Under the pieces are notes generated by a model, which did no database searches, was not told the origin of the DNA, and worked only from the letters and a program-made list of their open reading frames with translations. Positions 1 through 11,600 of a DNA stretch of 64,000 nt are shown piece after piece (the stretch's first letter is position 1; every line of letters starts with the position of its first letter). The position numbers were made by a program, and so were the translations under genes. Source of the DNA: Bombardia bombarda (Eukaryota; Ascomycota; Sordariomycetes; Sordariales; Lasiosphaeriaceae). Location of the stretch: assembly GCA_030512295.1 (NCBI GenBank), contig JAULSR010000002.1, positions 868,001-932,000 on the forward strand, written 5' to 3'.

Positions 1-233
1 TGAAGACTGCGTCCAAGTACCCCTTGAATCCCTGCGGCCAGTTCCTTTCCCGCTGTCTGAATTGGGCTGGCCTCGGTCGAGTTTAACGTGACGATGGCTG
101 AGGGGAGTGCCAGTGATGATGCATGCTGGCGCAAGTTGTCCGGGAGCGGTGCATAGCGTAGCCAGCCATTAGAGCCGTTTTCTGCTGTCGCGATACTGAC
201 TGACAGAAGTAACAGTCCCCAGCAAGCCCTCAT
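1..233 (-). CDS. aguA: GH67 alpha-glucuronidase, N-terminal part (runs off the left edge)
   Basis: Partial gene on the minus strand, starting at the ATG at 233-231 and open to base 1 (77 codons visible). Residues 1-17 form a signal peptide with a hydrophobic GLLLLSVSIA core and an ATA-type cleavage site, so the enzyme is secreted. The mature start reads ENGSNGWLRYAPLP and is followed by LNSTEASPIQTAGKEL and GIQGVLG. From memory this matches the N-terminal region of fungal family GH67 alpha-glucuronidases, which release (4-O-methyl)glucuronic acid from xylan-derived oligosaccharides. The catalytic domain lies outside the window. No intron is seen in the visible part. It is divergent from the protoglobin gene, with a 1.1 kb shared upstream region. 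Confidence 0.82.
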   Translation of the reverse strand, partial: MRACWGLLLLSVSIATAENGSNGWLRYAPLPDNLRQHASSLALPSAIVTLNSTEASPIQTAGKELAAGIQGVLGRSL

Positions 234-1378
234 TATGGTTAGAATTCGGAAAATGCGCGAGATCGACGTGAAGCTGGTAGGACTGAACGATTACCGCCCC
301 ATTGGAACATGGTTTCTCTTTAACTCGACCCGACTGCTCTTCATTTAGCCCCCTCCCTTGGCTTTGACCCCAAGGCGGAACATGTACTATCGCGCATCCT
401 CACCCATGGTGTTCTCCGCCCGGATAGGCGTTCAGGCTAACATTGTACTCGATCATTCCAATCAGCCTAAACCACAGACGTAGATGCAGCTAGATTTCGA
501 GGCCGCGGTCCTGTTTCGTGCAAATTCAGTCCATCTTCTCCGCACATTTGTTCCTGCAGTCGTGGGAATTGTATCGATTCCGGGATCCGGGTTTGGCGCC
601 ACGCTGCATTCTTGCTTTTATTCTTCATGTTTGATGGTGGATTGAATAGAATGATGTGCCAAATATCGGTTGCTTCGAGGGAAAGACTAGATGGATCGAG
701 GAACTCTAGGGCGTAATGCCCGTTAGTTTAGTGCTTACCTGTCTAGGCTTTGTCTAGAACTGCATCTCGGCTTGGCATAGAATTTAGAGTTGGGAGTTGT
801 GAATCGCTTCGCGAAACCGGCCCCACACAACCCGGAGATCCCCGGCCGTTCTGAGCCGAATTATCGGAAACGAACGCTTCCTCATCGCATCGCAGCTTCC
901 CTAAATGCCATATCCGACGTTTTTTTAACCCCGTGCCCGTTGACAATGTATATCCAAAACGGTTCTCGTCCATACCATGGAAGGGACCCAGCCATTTGTG
1001 GCCAATCAGGTCTAACCTAATTCTCACCCGCGAGCACCAGAATGGCCTGACCTCCCTGATGGGTCCACCCTCATCGAACCACACCGGGGAGAACAGCGTC
1101 ATGGTCAGACCACGACTGAAACCTCAAGTCAACGCGTGCCTAACTCAAAATTCCGTGATCCTTGAGAAAACACTCCATCCTCACCTCAAATACATCAATA
1201 CTGGCTTTCTTTGCCTCTCTGTCTGCCCACCAAGGAAGGCACGATCTACTACCTGCCTTGAAGTACTCATCTTCTCTTGCCTACGAATACAACTCTTCTA
1301 TCACGATCCCCCGCCAATCATTTTATTCCCTTTCTAACGGTATCGCGGTTTCCTTCCTTGTATATATCGGCAGTCACC
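234..1378. promoter_or_regulatory. divergent intergenic region between GH67 and protoglobin genes
   Basis: A 1.1 kb region between two divergent start codons, so it should hold the promoters of both genes. A TATATAT stretch at about 1361-1367 is too close to the downstream ATG to be a normal TATA box. I see no convincing ORF, repeat or RNA gene here; ORFs in this stretch have no recognisable protein features. Confidence 0.45.
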
Positions 1379-2389
1379 ATGCCGTCTTCAACCAGAACTC
1401 GCCCGATGCAGCACATCGACCGCAAGGCGCTTTATACCAGCTTAGAAGCGCGCATCCGCTACCTGCACTCTTTCTTGGACTTTGGCACCAGTAAGTCTTG
1501 ATATTCGCAACACCCCTTGATAGAGTATCCCTAACACTCAAATCGCTAGATGATATCGAAGCCCTTGTCTCTGGTAGCAAGTACATCCAGGCGCTGATTC
1601 CGGCTGTGGTCAACATCGTGTACAAGAAGCTGCTCCAATATGACATCACCGCCCGTGCCTTCCAGACACGAAGCACCGCCTTTGAGGGTCCCATGGACGA
1701 GACCCTGGAAGAGGACAGCCCCCAGATTCTGCACCGCAAAATGTTTCTAAGAGCGTACCTTAAGAAACTGTGCTCGGACCCCACGCAGATGGAGTTTTGG
1801 GAGTATCTCGACAAAGTCGGGTAAGTGACGCTGCAAGATATCAAACATGTCTGGGTGACTGATTCGAAATAGCATGATGCATACGGGCATCGGAAGAGCA
1901 TACCCCCTGCATATCGAGTACATACACATCGGCGCTGGTCTGGCTGTCATCCAGGACATTCTCAGCGAGGCCATTCTCTCCCATCCCCGTCTGCAGCTGC
2001 CCCGGAAGATTGCCATCGTCAAGGCACTCGGCAAGGTCATATGGATCCAGAACGACTTATTCACCAAGTGGTATGTACGCGACGGTGAAGAGTTCACGGA
2101 TGGTATAGACTATGGTGTCATTGAGAAGGAGGGCTGGCTGCACGGGAAGAAGATACTGGACGAGGTTGCCGAGGAGGCGCCTCAACCAAGCGCCAGTGGT
2201 TCCTCTTGCCCGGTATCAGGGAAGCAGAATGGAAACGACAAGGCAGCGTCGGGGGGCGTCTGTCCTTTTTCCGGCATCTCAACAACGCCGACTCTCTCTG
2301 TCGAGAAGTTGCCGCTCAAGGACGACATCTCGAAGAAGCCGGCTGACGATGACGATGCCAAATCTGACGTTACTGCGAAAGGTCAGTAG
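1379..2389 (+). CDS. protoglobin-domain (globin-sensor-like) protein with Cys-Pro tail
   Basis: Three exons: 1379-1490, 1550-1820 and 1873-2389 (299 aa), with GTAAGT donors and phases that close. Residues about 10-190 match the protoglobin/globin-coupled-sensor fold known from fungal hypothetical proteins: ALVSGSKYIQALIPAVVN early on, then a VGMMHTGIG segment whose His131 is the likely proximal heme ligand, then YIHIGAGLAVIQDIL. The role is inferred to be heme binding and gas or redox sensing; no signal peptide or membrane segment is seen, so it is probably cytosolic. The tail from about residue 220 is low-complexity and carries CPVSG (Cys240) and CPFSG (Cys258), which look like Cys-Pro heme regulatory motifs. 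The function of fungal members is not established. Confidence 0.88.
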
Positions 2390-3527
2390 TTTGGCGATCT
2401 TCTGGTGTTTGGTGTTTATTGGGAGAACGGTGCATTCGGGCAACCGTCTCGGGTATTTGTTTGTTACTTTCAGTGGGGTCCGGAAAATAAGCGGACAGTC
2501 TCCTCTTTCAGTTAGACCTAATGAGTAATGGCCAAGTTTTTCTCGTCACTATTACCTACGTATCGTAATACGAAGACTGCTCGTTGCTCCGGGTTTTTCT
2601 TTTTTACCCAGTAGCTCCTATATGTTTCTAGCCGTTGAGATGCAGACGCTACCGGACTAACAAGCTGAAATACTTGGATGATTATACCGAGGACGGACGA
2701 TCCAAGGGCAACGAGAGCGTAGCTGTCATCCCATGTTACCCCTGGACCCCAACCCCCTTCTTTCCAACCCAACACTAATAGACACCTGCATCCTCTCTTA
2801 ACTTCGAATCTGCCATTGAATTATCACATACAACCATAGGTACTGGAAAATTCGGCATCCCGTCCGCTCTGCCCCAGACAAGCCAGTAACCGCCAGACTA
2901 GTAGTTGGGTCGGTGGCGACCAGCGAATCCCTGGTGTTGTGTGTATTGTTCCTTTTTTTTCTTTCAGCCTTCGTTTCCTGAGCTTCTGCCTCTTTTTGTC
3001 TTTGTTCGGTCGTTTTTTCATCACTCTTTTGCTTGCAACCCCAACTCAGAACCCCTTTCAATTTTCACCCTTGAATGGCTTCGGGCAAGACCAACAACGA
3101 ATCAGATTCTTCGACTAGCTGCAACATGAACACAAGAATCAACCCCGATTGGAGCGGCTTCTTGCATACCATCCAAGTGGTAGATGTATTCTTGGCCCCC
3201 AACGACGCAATTCGCTCCTGCAAAGCTAAGTCCAATGAGAAATAGCGCGTAACGTGATTGTTATCTGCAGGGAGGGAGAACAAACGTGATGGAGCCTCAT
3301 TTCCCGTGGGAGTCCTCAGCACCCTCACGTTGACGATATCCTCCCCCCACGCCAATCCCGACGTCCAGTTCCGAATTGGATCTTGTCGATGACTACGGCA
3401 GTCTCTCCCATTTTTTCCCTCAGTTTTCTCTATCATTTACCACCCCGAATCTTGATCAGCGCCAAATCCTCACCAGGCTCTTGCCCCTCCTCTGGGCGAG
3501 CCTGAGGCCGCCGACGCATTGCCCATC
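2390..3527. other. intergenic and 5' leader of the HET gene
   Basis: Contains the 3' side of the protoglobin gene and a CT-rich stretch (about 2940-3060) typical of a fungal transcription start and leader. A 56-codon ORF at 3075-3245 is listed separately. Nothing else is supported. Confidence 0.4.
3075..3245 (+). CDS. small ORF in the HET-gene leader (possible uORF)
   Basis: An ATG-to-TAG ORF of 56 codons just after the CT-rich leader and about 280 nt upstream of the HET start codon. It reads MASGKTNNESDSS at its start and has no recognised domain. If the HET transcript begins in the CT-rich tract near 2950-3060, this ORF would be translated first and could damp expression of the downstream gene. 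It could equally be chance. Confidence 0.22.
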   Translation: MASGKTNNESDSSTSCNMNTRINPDWSGFLHTIQVVDVFLAPNDAIRSCKAKSNEK

Positions 3528-5699
3528 ATGTGGCTCATCGATACCAAAACTATGAAGCTGAAGGAATTATTCGACCCAGAAGAGTACAGATATGCTGTCT
3601 TTTCACACACTTGGGGCGAGGAGGAAGTCAGTTTTCAAGAGTTCACCAGCAGCCCCGCACTTGGCCAGCAAAAGGCCGGGTACATCAAGATCACAAAGAT
3701 GTGCGAGAAGGCCCGGGAGATGGGCATCGACTATGCCTGGGCAGACACATGCTGCATTGACAAGACGAGCAGTGCCGCTCTGACCGAGGCTATCAACTCA
3801 ATGTACGAGTGGTACAAGTACTCGTCTGTCTGCATAACCTACCTCGAGGACCTCCCTGGCCAGGCACTCGACGTCAAGGAGGAGGAATTTCTCAGGGCTT
3901 TGAAGCAGTGCCGCTGGTTTACGAGAGGATGGACGTTGCAGGAGCTGATCGCACCCGAAAGCCTCAAGTTCTACGACGCGAAATGGAATTTTAGGGGCAG
4001 CAAGACGTTTCTTCGAAAAGACATTTCCGTCATTACTGGTATTGATGTTGAGGTTTTGGAAAAGAGCGACCTCCTCTCCACTATTCCCGTTGGAAAACGA
4101 ATGTCGTGGGCATCAGGCCGGGTCACCACACGAAGGGAAGATATTGCTTATTGCTTGCTCGGCATCTTCGGGGTCAACATGCCCATGTTGTATGGCGAGG
4201 GCCACCGCGCCTTCTTTCGACTGCAGGAGGAGATTGCAAAGACGACGAATGATTTGTCATTATTCGCCTGGTCGTCCCAAACAGAGAACAAGGAGGATCG
4301 AAGACCCATGTATCACGCCCACCATGAACACGCCATCCGAGGCATCCTCGCCAGATCCCCCGATGAGTTTGTCAACTGCAGAAACTTGGAGATTGTCCGG
4401 GACCAGGTTGCTCCCCTTGAATTCAACATAACGAACAATGGATTGCGGATCGACACGTGTCTTGCAGCAGGACCACTGAAAGAGCCCATATTCGCTCTGA
4501 ACTGCACAGATGGCAAGACAAACGCAGACAAGGTCCAAAAGCGGCTAGGGATTTACCTCATGAAGACTCAAGGCGGATACGTCAGGTCTCGCGCGTACCA
4601 GAGATACGAAACCTACGACAAGACATTCTGGGCGGTCAGGAAATCGACCGTCTACGTCAAGAAAGACATCTCAGCCACCGAGGCATCCCATCTGCGAAAG
4701 CAGCTGCAAAGCTCCCTGATGTTCCATTTCGCCCTACCGAGGAACTACCAGCTCGTCGATCTGAAGGGGAATCCAAGCAGCGACTGGGACTCGCACTCCA
4801 AGCTCTTCATCACGGGCGACCGGCAAAACTTCACCGCCTGCGTCGAGTTCAAGACCAAGCCAAACTACTGGCGCTTCGTCATCGTCTGCGGCCTCATCAG
4901 CCCCGACGCCAGCGACGACTCCTCCCCGCCCCTCTGCGGAACCAAGTTCGACCACGAGGGCGTCGTCCCCTGGGTCGACGTCTTCACTGACCAGGACCCG
5001 AGCGCAACGGGTCAGCTCGAGATCATCGACCGGCTCAAGGGAAAAGGCGGCGAGGGCCTCATCAAGCTGCGCAACAAGGTCCTGGGCTGGCACCTCAACG
5101 CGCAGGGCCAGCTCCCGCTCATGGACATGAACAAGGCCACCAAGTTTGCCAATTACGACGACGGCGAGATCAGATACTTCATCGAGCTGCACAAGATGCT
5201 CAAGGAGGGAATTCCCGTCTTCGACATATGGGTGCACGTCGAGGACTTCAAGCGCGTCCCCGAGGAGGCCGAGCGGGACCCCCGCGCGCCGACCTACAGG
5301 GACGAGGACCCAAAGAGATATGTCCCAAGCGCACCCGAGGCTGTGCCGGATTATGGGGCATCCGGGAGGAGCACGCCTGCGCCCCCGGGAGCGGGAGGAG
5401 GGGGCTATCACTACCAAAAGCAACAACAGCCGCGGAGTTATCCCCATCATCATCCTAGCGGTCCATCGCCGCCGGGCTATGGGCCCCAGCCGCCACCTCT
5501 TCAAGTGCCTCCTTTTGGGACAAACTATGGTTATTCGCCGCAGTACCCAACACCACCGTTCACGAGTGATGGTTTCAGAGGTGAGAGTGGTAGATTCTTC
5601 AGCCCTATCCCGGCTGGGGGGTTTGATCCGGCGTATTCTACCCCTGCGGGAGGTGGTGGTGATCCGTATTATCGACGGCCTGGCGGCAGGGGGTTTTGA
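3528..5699 (+). CDS. HET-domain (heterokaryon incompatibility) protein
   Basis: Single-exon gene of 723 aa. The start is the ATG at 3528; the reading frame is open slightly further upstream but without an ATG, and MWLIDTKTMKLKEL is the usual HET-protein beginning. HET motifs are in order: YAVFSHTWGEEEVSF (residues 22-36), ADTCCID (72-78) and RGWTLQELIAP (about 131-141), followed by a GVNMPMLYGEG block near residue 212 seen in many fungal HET proteins. HET domains trigger regulated cell death in non-self recognition; whether this copy does so is inference. The C-terminus (about 600-723) is a disordered Pro/Gly/Tyr-rich tail ending in RRPGGRGF, which is not part of the HET fold. No NACHT or repeat domain is present. 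Confidence 0.93.
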   Translation: MWLIDTKTMKLKELFDPEEYRYAVFSHTWGEEEVSFQEFTSSPALGQQKAGYIKITKMCEKAREMGIDYAWADTCCIDKTSSAALTEAINSMYEWYKYSSVCITYLEDLPGQALDVKEEEFLRALKQCRWFTRGWTLQELIAPESLKFYDAKWNFRGSKTFLRKDISVITGIDVEVLEKSDLLSTIPVGKRMSWASGRVTTRREDIAYCLLGIFGVNMPMLYGEGHRAFFRLQEEIAKTTNDLSLFAWSSQTENKEDRRPMYHAHHEHAIRGILARSPDEFVNCRNLEIVRDQVAPLEFNITNNGLRIDTCLAAGPLKEPIFALNCTDGKTNADKVQKRLGIYLMKTQGGYVRSRAYQRYETYDKTFWAVRKSTVYVKKDISATEASHLRKQLQSSLMFHFALPRNYQLVDLKGNPSSDWDSHSKLFITGDRQNFTACVEFKTKPNYWRFVIVCGLISPDASDDSSPPLCGTKFDHEGVVPWVDVFTDQDPSATGQLEIIDRLKGKGGEGLIKLRNKVLGWHLNAQGQLPLMDMNKATKFANYDDGEIRYFIELHKMLKEGIPVFDIWVHVEDFKRVPEEAERDPRAPTYRDEDPKRYVPSAPEAVPDYGASGRSTPAPPGAGGGGYHYQKQQQPRSYPHHHPSGPSPPGYGPQPPPLQVPPFGTNYGYSPQYPTPPFTSDGFRGESGRFFSPIPAGGFDPAYSTPAGGGGDPYYRRPGGRGF

Positions 5700-8600
5700 A
5701 AGAGGTGAAAAGAGGTGGAATTATGATAAGACAGAATAGCGAGCTAGAGTTGCTCGTATGATTATGATTGATGAGACATGCTGATTTACTGACATACTTT
5801 ATGCGAAGAGCGAGCAGCTGCCACCTACAAAATAGCATTGCCCTTTTTCCACGAAATCTCTTCATTTCTTTTGAGGGTGGGACTTGATCATAGCGTACAT
5901 GGTCGATGAATTTCTGAGACGGAACCTAGTATTACCACAAGGTGGATTGAGCTTGATAAGTTTTTTATATACGTACGTCGGCATGGGCATACAACGGAGA
6001 TATATGGTCAGCGAAAATTGTCAGGTTGCTCAGGTGGAGGAAACCCAGCATGATATAGGGTACCCTTTCTTATGATGACGCGCACATAATAATACATTCA
6101 ATACAGACCATGGCTCATGCGGTCAAGAAAAGAATCTGCTATCACTTGGGCTCGTGATCTTTTCCTGAGTTGATTGGCTGAAGAATCCGAATGCGAATAT
6201 AAGCCTTGTATGTAATTCATAAAGCCTTACAGAATGGAATACGAGAGCGAGCGTCACGCTGATGGTACCCGGGCAAGTTACTCCCGTCTTTTCGAGGAGG
6301 TGAGACGTTTCATGGGCGGATAGGAGATGCCTTTTTCCAGGACGACGACTATTCAGACCCAAATATTGTCGTTCACGGAAATCTCTTTATGGACTGGTAT
6401 TAGTTCATGATGCCATTTCTAGGAGTGAACCTTATATTCAACCGCGATCTGCATAAGGGCCTCGGTTATCACATAGAGGTGAGGGATGATGTGTTGGTTA
6501 ATGCCCTTTGAGAAGGTCGATTACCTTCCTATCTTGTAGTTATCCACGGCAGTTCAACGTGAGCTTGAGTCATTCTCTGGGCGTTTGGTCCATGTCTTGG
6601 TTGTTAGGTATGAATAATATGATGAATTATAGAATAAAGCATTGAATTCAGAGTCTTGGAACTGGATGCCCGATGGAAGGAAACATCATAGATTATGTTG
6701 TCACGCATCTACCCTTACTTACTTCGACTCTCTGTGATGGGTCTGTCTGGTTCAAACGTTCTCGTTATTGGGATAGAGAGGCAAATAGAGACGGAGAGAA
6801 TAAGTAACCGGTATTTAGGAGAAAAACAAGTGAAGGACTCGAGAGCTCCAGGATGATTAATAACCTGAAGCGGTGAAATGGCCGTCGCCTATTCTAGACG
6901 GAATAGCGCTGCTCTTGCCTACCCTAGCTTCCATGCTATCCCTATAGCGTCTCTTTTTTTTTCTTCATGGTAGCAGTCCCGACGGATCCGCAAACACGCG
7001 CCCCACTGTATGGTGTGAAAGCGCATCACATTCGTTGTTGCAAATACAAATACAAATACAAAAATCATGGTATTCAACTCGCGTGCTTGGAACAACAACT
7101 ACAGGGGCGCCTTCTTCGGGCAATCAGCCCATGATCATGGACGCGGAGATCTCCACCTACCTTACCCAGTCAGGTCTCCGCTGTAGAGCAAGAAAGGCCT
7201 GATATCTGAGTTGGAGGTTGGTGTATATAAACCGGTAATATCAAAACGTTTTATGGCATTGTGTCCAGGTGAGATTTCGCTGCCCAATGTCACGCGGGTT
7301 GCTGCTATGGTACGAGATGGCATCCGTCCCAAGGCCGGAGCCAAGACATGAAGCTCCTTTCAAACCGGGTTGCGAGTACAGTCGGCTGGGCGGAACGGGT
7401 TGATCATCTGCGGCCTGCGGATGCGGTGTGTTCAGTTCTGCGGTGGATGTGGGAGCTGACGAAAGAGAGAGAGATGCTTGCTTGGGAGCAGACAAGGACA
7501 CCCCCGACACTGCTTCCTACACTGGGTAGGCTTGGATCGGGCCTAAGTTAGTGCTCTGTGCTCTGTGACGCGAATCTCTTCTGCGCGCCATCGTTCGGTC
7601 CGCCCTCGTTACGACTGTGAATTAGCTTCCCTAGGCTTGGATGAGCAGATTCCAGGCGGTGTGTCCAGGGGGGGGGGCGCTTTCTCTAGAACGGTGGGGG
7701 TCAGGATATTATGGATTATGGGCTGTCAGGCGCTTGTGGGGGTGTGACAATGGAAACGGGTTGAACAACTCGAATGGTTACTAGAGGTGAGAAGACAAGA
7801 GAAACGGGCATGGTCCAAGACGATAACGGGACCTAGGTATACATACGGATACTGGTTATGGACCAAGCGAAACCCCCTTGAGTGGTATCCAATGAGGGGG
7901 GCGCTAAAGGCAGCGTTTGAGGATAGCCTCCCCCACACATGGAGGCACTAAAGCCCCAACGGCTCGCTTTCTGGCCCTTGCCAGAATGTTTAAAGGTCTG
8001 CCACATTACACCTTGAGGGCGAATCCTCAAGAAAGTAGGTGGGTTGCGGGTGCTTGTGCGCAGCACGCTTGTACAGAAAGAGGCTTGGCTGCCTTTGGTC
8101 GTTGATGCGATACTGGTCATAAGACCCTGGGCGGTGTCCGAGCAGAACATGGAAGAGGAAGAAAACCAAACGGAAACCAAACGGAACAGCAGCATTGGTA
8201 TGATATGACCCTATGGCTTGTTATTGGTAGCGGTCTCGGATCTCGGCAGACCACTTTCCCGTTTGGCCATTCTGTTGCAAGTCGCCAGTGGCTGGTTGAC
8301 AGACGGCCTCGGGAATTCGTTTGTTCTGTTGGTGCCCAACGGCGAACGGATGTCTGGGACTAAAAGTGAAAAGTGACAGAGGGCCGAGATGAACCAAGCC
8401 ATCTCGCCACCAAGTACGGAGTATGGAAGCGTAGTGTAGTTAGCGGCTGATTGCGTCAGATGCCCTAGGTAATTTAGCTGTCCCTAGACCTATCGAGGCA
8501 AGGCAAGTCAATTACTGTGGGACATAGTATATCTGCTGGGGTCGAGTTGCCCCGCGCCGTTTTGCTCAATTATTTCGGTAACTGGATGCTCTTTCAGCCA

Positions 8601-11600
8601 CCAATGGCTTGGTTGCCTCCGAGGAGACAAGTGATGGATAGAACCAGGAAGGGCCCTTAGCTTGGCTCGGTGCGAGTTGGAAATGTAAAGAAATTAAAGA
8701 AATTAACTCAAGACCACACCGACGCGTCCTAACAACGGAAGGAGCGACGTGTTAGTGGGGAGGAGGGGTAGCTCTGGTGGGGGTTACTGATCAGTCTGAT
8801 ATGGTGGGGCATTCCATCTTGTCAATCTTGTCTCGGTGCATTTTCATCGATTTTCCTCCCCAACTCCCCCTCATCCCAAAATTCTTGTCCCAACTCAAAG
8901 GAAATTCCCAAAGAAAATACGTCCCTACCTTATGTTGCATTGCAATCCTACCTCGCATAGTCTGCCGTATTCCTTCTTTTGTAACTAGAGGACTGGTGTA
9001 GCTCGAGCAAGTATCCCGTATACCGGTAATTATAATATCTTTTACACAAAACACTTTGCCGTACCCTCCCGCCATCTGGGGTCATTCGCTCAGGGGACCC
9101 AGGCACGCCAGCAGCGCCGTTTTACGCGAAAACAAGCTTACCTTGATGCCCAAGAAAGTATCACATGTCGTGCCATGCCTCTGCGCCCGTCTGTTCGCGA
9201 TCCTCCAGTTACCACTGTCGACCTTTTCGGTCGTCGCGGGCGGAGGCTGAGGTTACAGCCGCCGCCCGCCATGACACAGGTCTAATACTGTGGTAATCAC
9301 TTCTTCATGCTGAGCAATCGGGAATTTATACCGTTGTCAGGCTGCCTTATGCGCCCAACACCGTTAGCTCGCGCAGGGCTGTGGGGACCAGAGGACCTTG
9401 GGCGGCCCTCAAGAAGCCAAACGGATTGTCTCCACGTACTCTTTTTCTCACGGTCACATCACGCCCTCAATCAAGTCGTCAACTTTGCGGTCCAATGGGA
9501 AGAGCAACGGCTCGCTCACCTAGCGTGTATCGACGTTACATCCGGCCGCCAGTTCTCAAGAAAGATGTACTGTGTACACTCGCATCAGGGGCTGTGGTTC
9601 AGATCCTGGCTGATGGGAAAAGCGTTGCCCGTGCAGCACTTCCTTGGTAGGCAAGGTGACGTCTCGCGGCTCTTTTCGCGGGGAAGCTGCTGTGTTGGCA
9701 TGCAGGGCCACTTACACCTGCACTTGCGCTTGCAGCATCAGTGCATCAGTGCAGTGCCTGACTGATCGACCTCGACTCGACGGATCAGCCATCCATCAAA
9801 GTGGCTGTGACTTGGATCGCAGAACAGGCATTGCAGGACGCAGAACATTCGACTTTGGTAGCATCCATCCATTGCTGTCCGGCGTGGGGGTTAGCCTTCA
9901 TATCCACGAGCTGTAGAGAACAGCCGGGATAGATTGACCGGCGACGACATGGTCAGCATCGATCGAGCCGAGTACCCAAGCTTTGTGGTCGGCGATGGCG
10001 CAATCTGATGAGCTTGGGGAGCCCAAAATAGTACAGTACCTTAGCACAGAGGCTGACTGCCAGGGTAATCTTGGCGCCATCACTCTTTGAACAACGGCAT
10101 CACCATCAGTCAATTATGTCCTCACGAGCTACGCGACTCTGGCCAATGCCAGGAGATCAGGACGTCCAGCCCACCAGTCGGGTTACTGATATGTATATTG
10201 CGCAAAACGCGGATCTTGGAACTGGACTGATGTTGAACACCCATATCACAGTGACTATTACCATGGGACAGGGACTAAAGACTTTCTGCTTGGCTGCAGC
10301 TTTGACTTACTTCCCTCTCCCTCGACATCACACTCGAGCGCACCTGGGCCTGGTCAGAGATCGATGGTCCTTGCGCTGAGCTAGTGGATTGAGGAAAGCG
10401 TCCAACTTCTCAAGCCAGCAGGGGGGAAGGGAGGACAGCTACGTGGGGTCCATCCGCTTTCTACTTTGGGTATATCCTTGATGATTATGTGACCACTTTT
10501 CTCCCCTTTTGGGATCCTTTTGGGACCCCGACGACCCTCAACGACACGGGAAAGAAACATGGTGCTCATATCGACTTCTGCCCCAGGTGTTTCCTCCACC
10601 TGGAACGTACCGCGCATCCGTTTCGAAAACGATGAAGACAGCCTGGACTAATGATGGCGCCAGACTCGGGATATCAGAATAAAACCAAGGAAGACTTGGA
10701 GGCTGTTAGCTCACCTTCATACATAATGCTTGTATATGCCCTTCCTTTGACCCTTTGGCCGTGCTGGGCTTACGCTCGAACCCGAGCGTTGATTGCTTTC
10801 GGCCCCTGCGCGGTTAGAGTTCCGGGCAGAAAATGTGATGCACACGTGCGCGTGCGGCAGTGGGATCACTCGGGAGCTCTGATGGCAATATAGGGAGCAG
10901 ACGTGGCTTCATGAACTCAAAACACTTTGCCCACCTAGATGAGAATGTCGAGCTGTCGAGCTCCTGATAATTGCTCGACATGGAATATTTCGAGTGCTTG
11001 GCTTTGAGTGCTTGGGGGGGCCACAAGACCAGCGAGTGCTTTGACCCCACTATCAAACCAGGTGAGCGTCACTGCCAACAGGGCTCGGTGAGTTATGTGC
11101 AACCCGAAGCAATCACCTATCACCTTCCGACAGAAGTTGACTCTCGGCTGACGGAGAAAGATGCCGAATATACCTACACACAAGTAGGTAGGGGTAGAAG
11201 ATTCATGCGCCCTTTGAACATTTTTTTTTAATATCTTGGATGTTGGAGTGAGCATCTTAACAGAGCTAACAGATTGCTTGGTCACATTACACGACAGCCT
11301 CAGTCCGTCTTGTTCTTGCTGGGCCCAATCCTGTCTCTTGTCAGAACACCACTGCATTTGGGGTTGGCGTCTCGTGTGGCCGGGTGCCTGAGCTAACGGT
11401 GGGCCCAACATGCTAGGGAGCTAGGGTCCTGGGCGTTTGCACTACCTGGCCGTGCTAAGGTAGTGTAGCGATTGCACTCGCCCAAACTCCCGCCCAGTCC
11501 CCCTTCCCTCCACCGCTACGAAACGGTCTTGGCTCCGATAACTCCACAGCGACGCAGCAGTCGGCCCAGAGCTCGGTCCTCGGTGCTGGGGGACGAGGAA

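Noticed and set aside
4734..5504. 256-codon ORF on the minus strand
   Set aside because: Antisense of the HET gene tail.
9307..9765. 152-codon ORF in the gene-poor region
   Set aside because: Overlaps other ORFs in different frames; composition looks random and no domain is seen.
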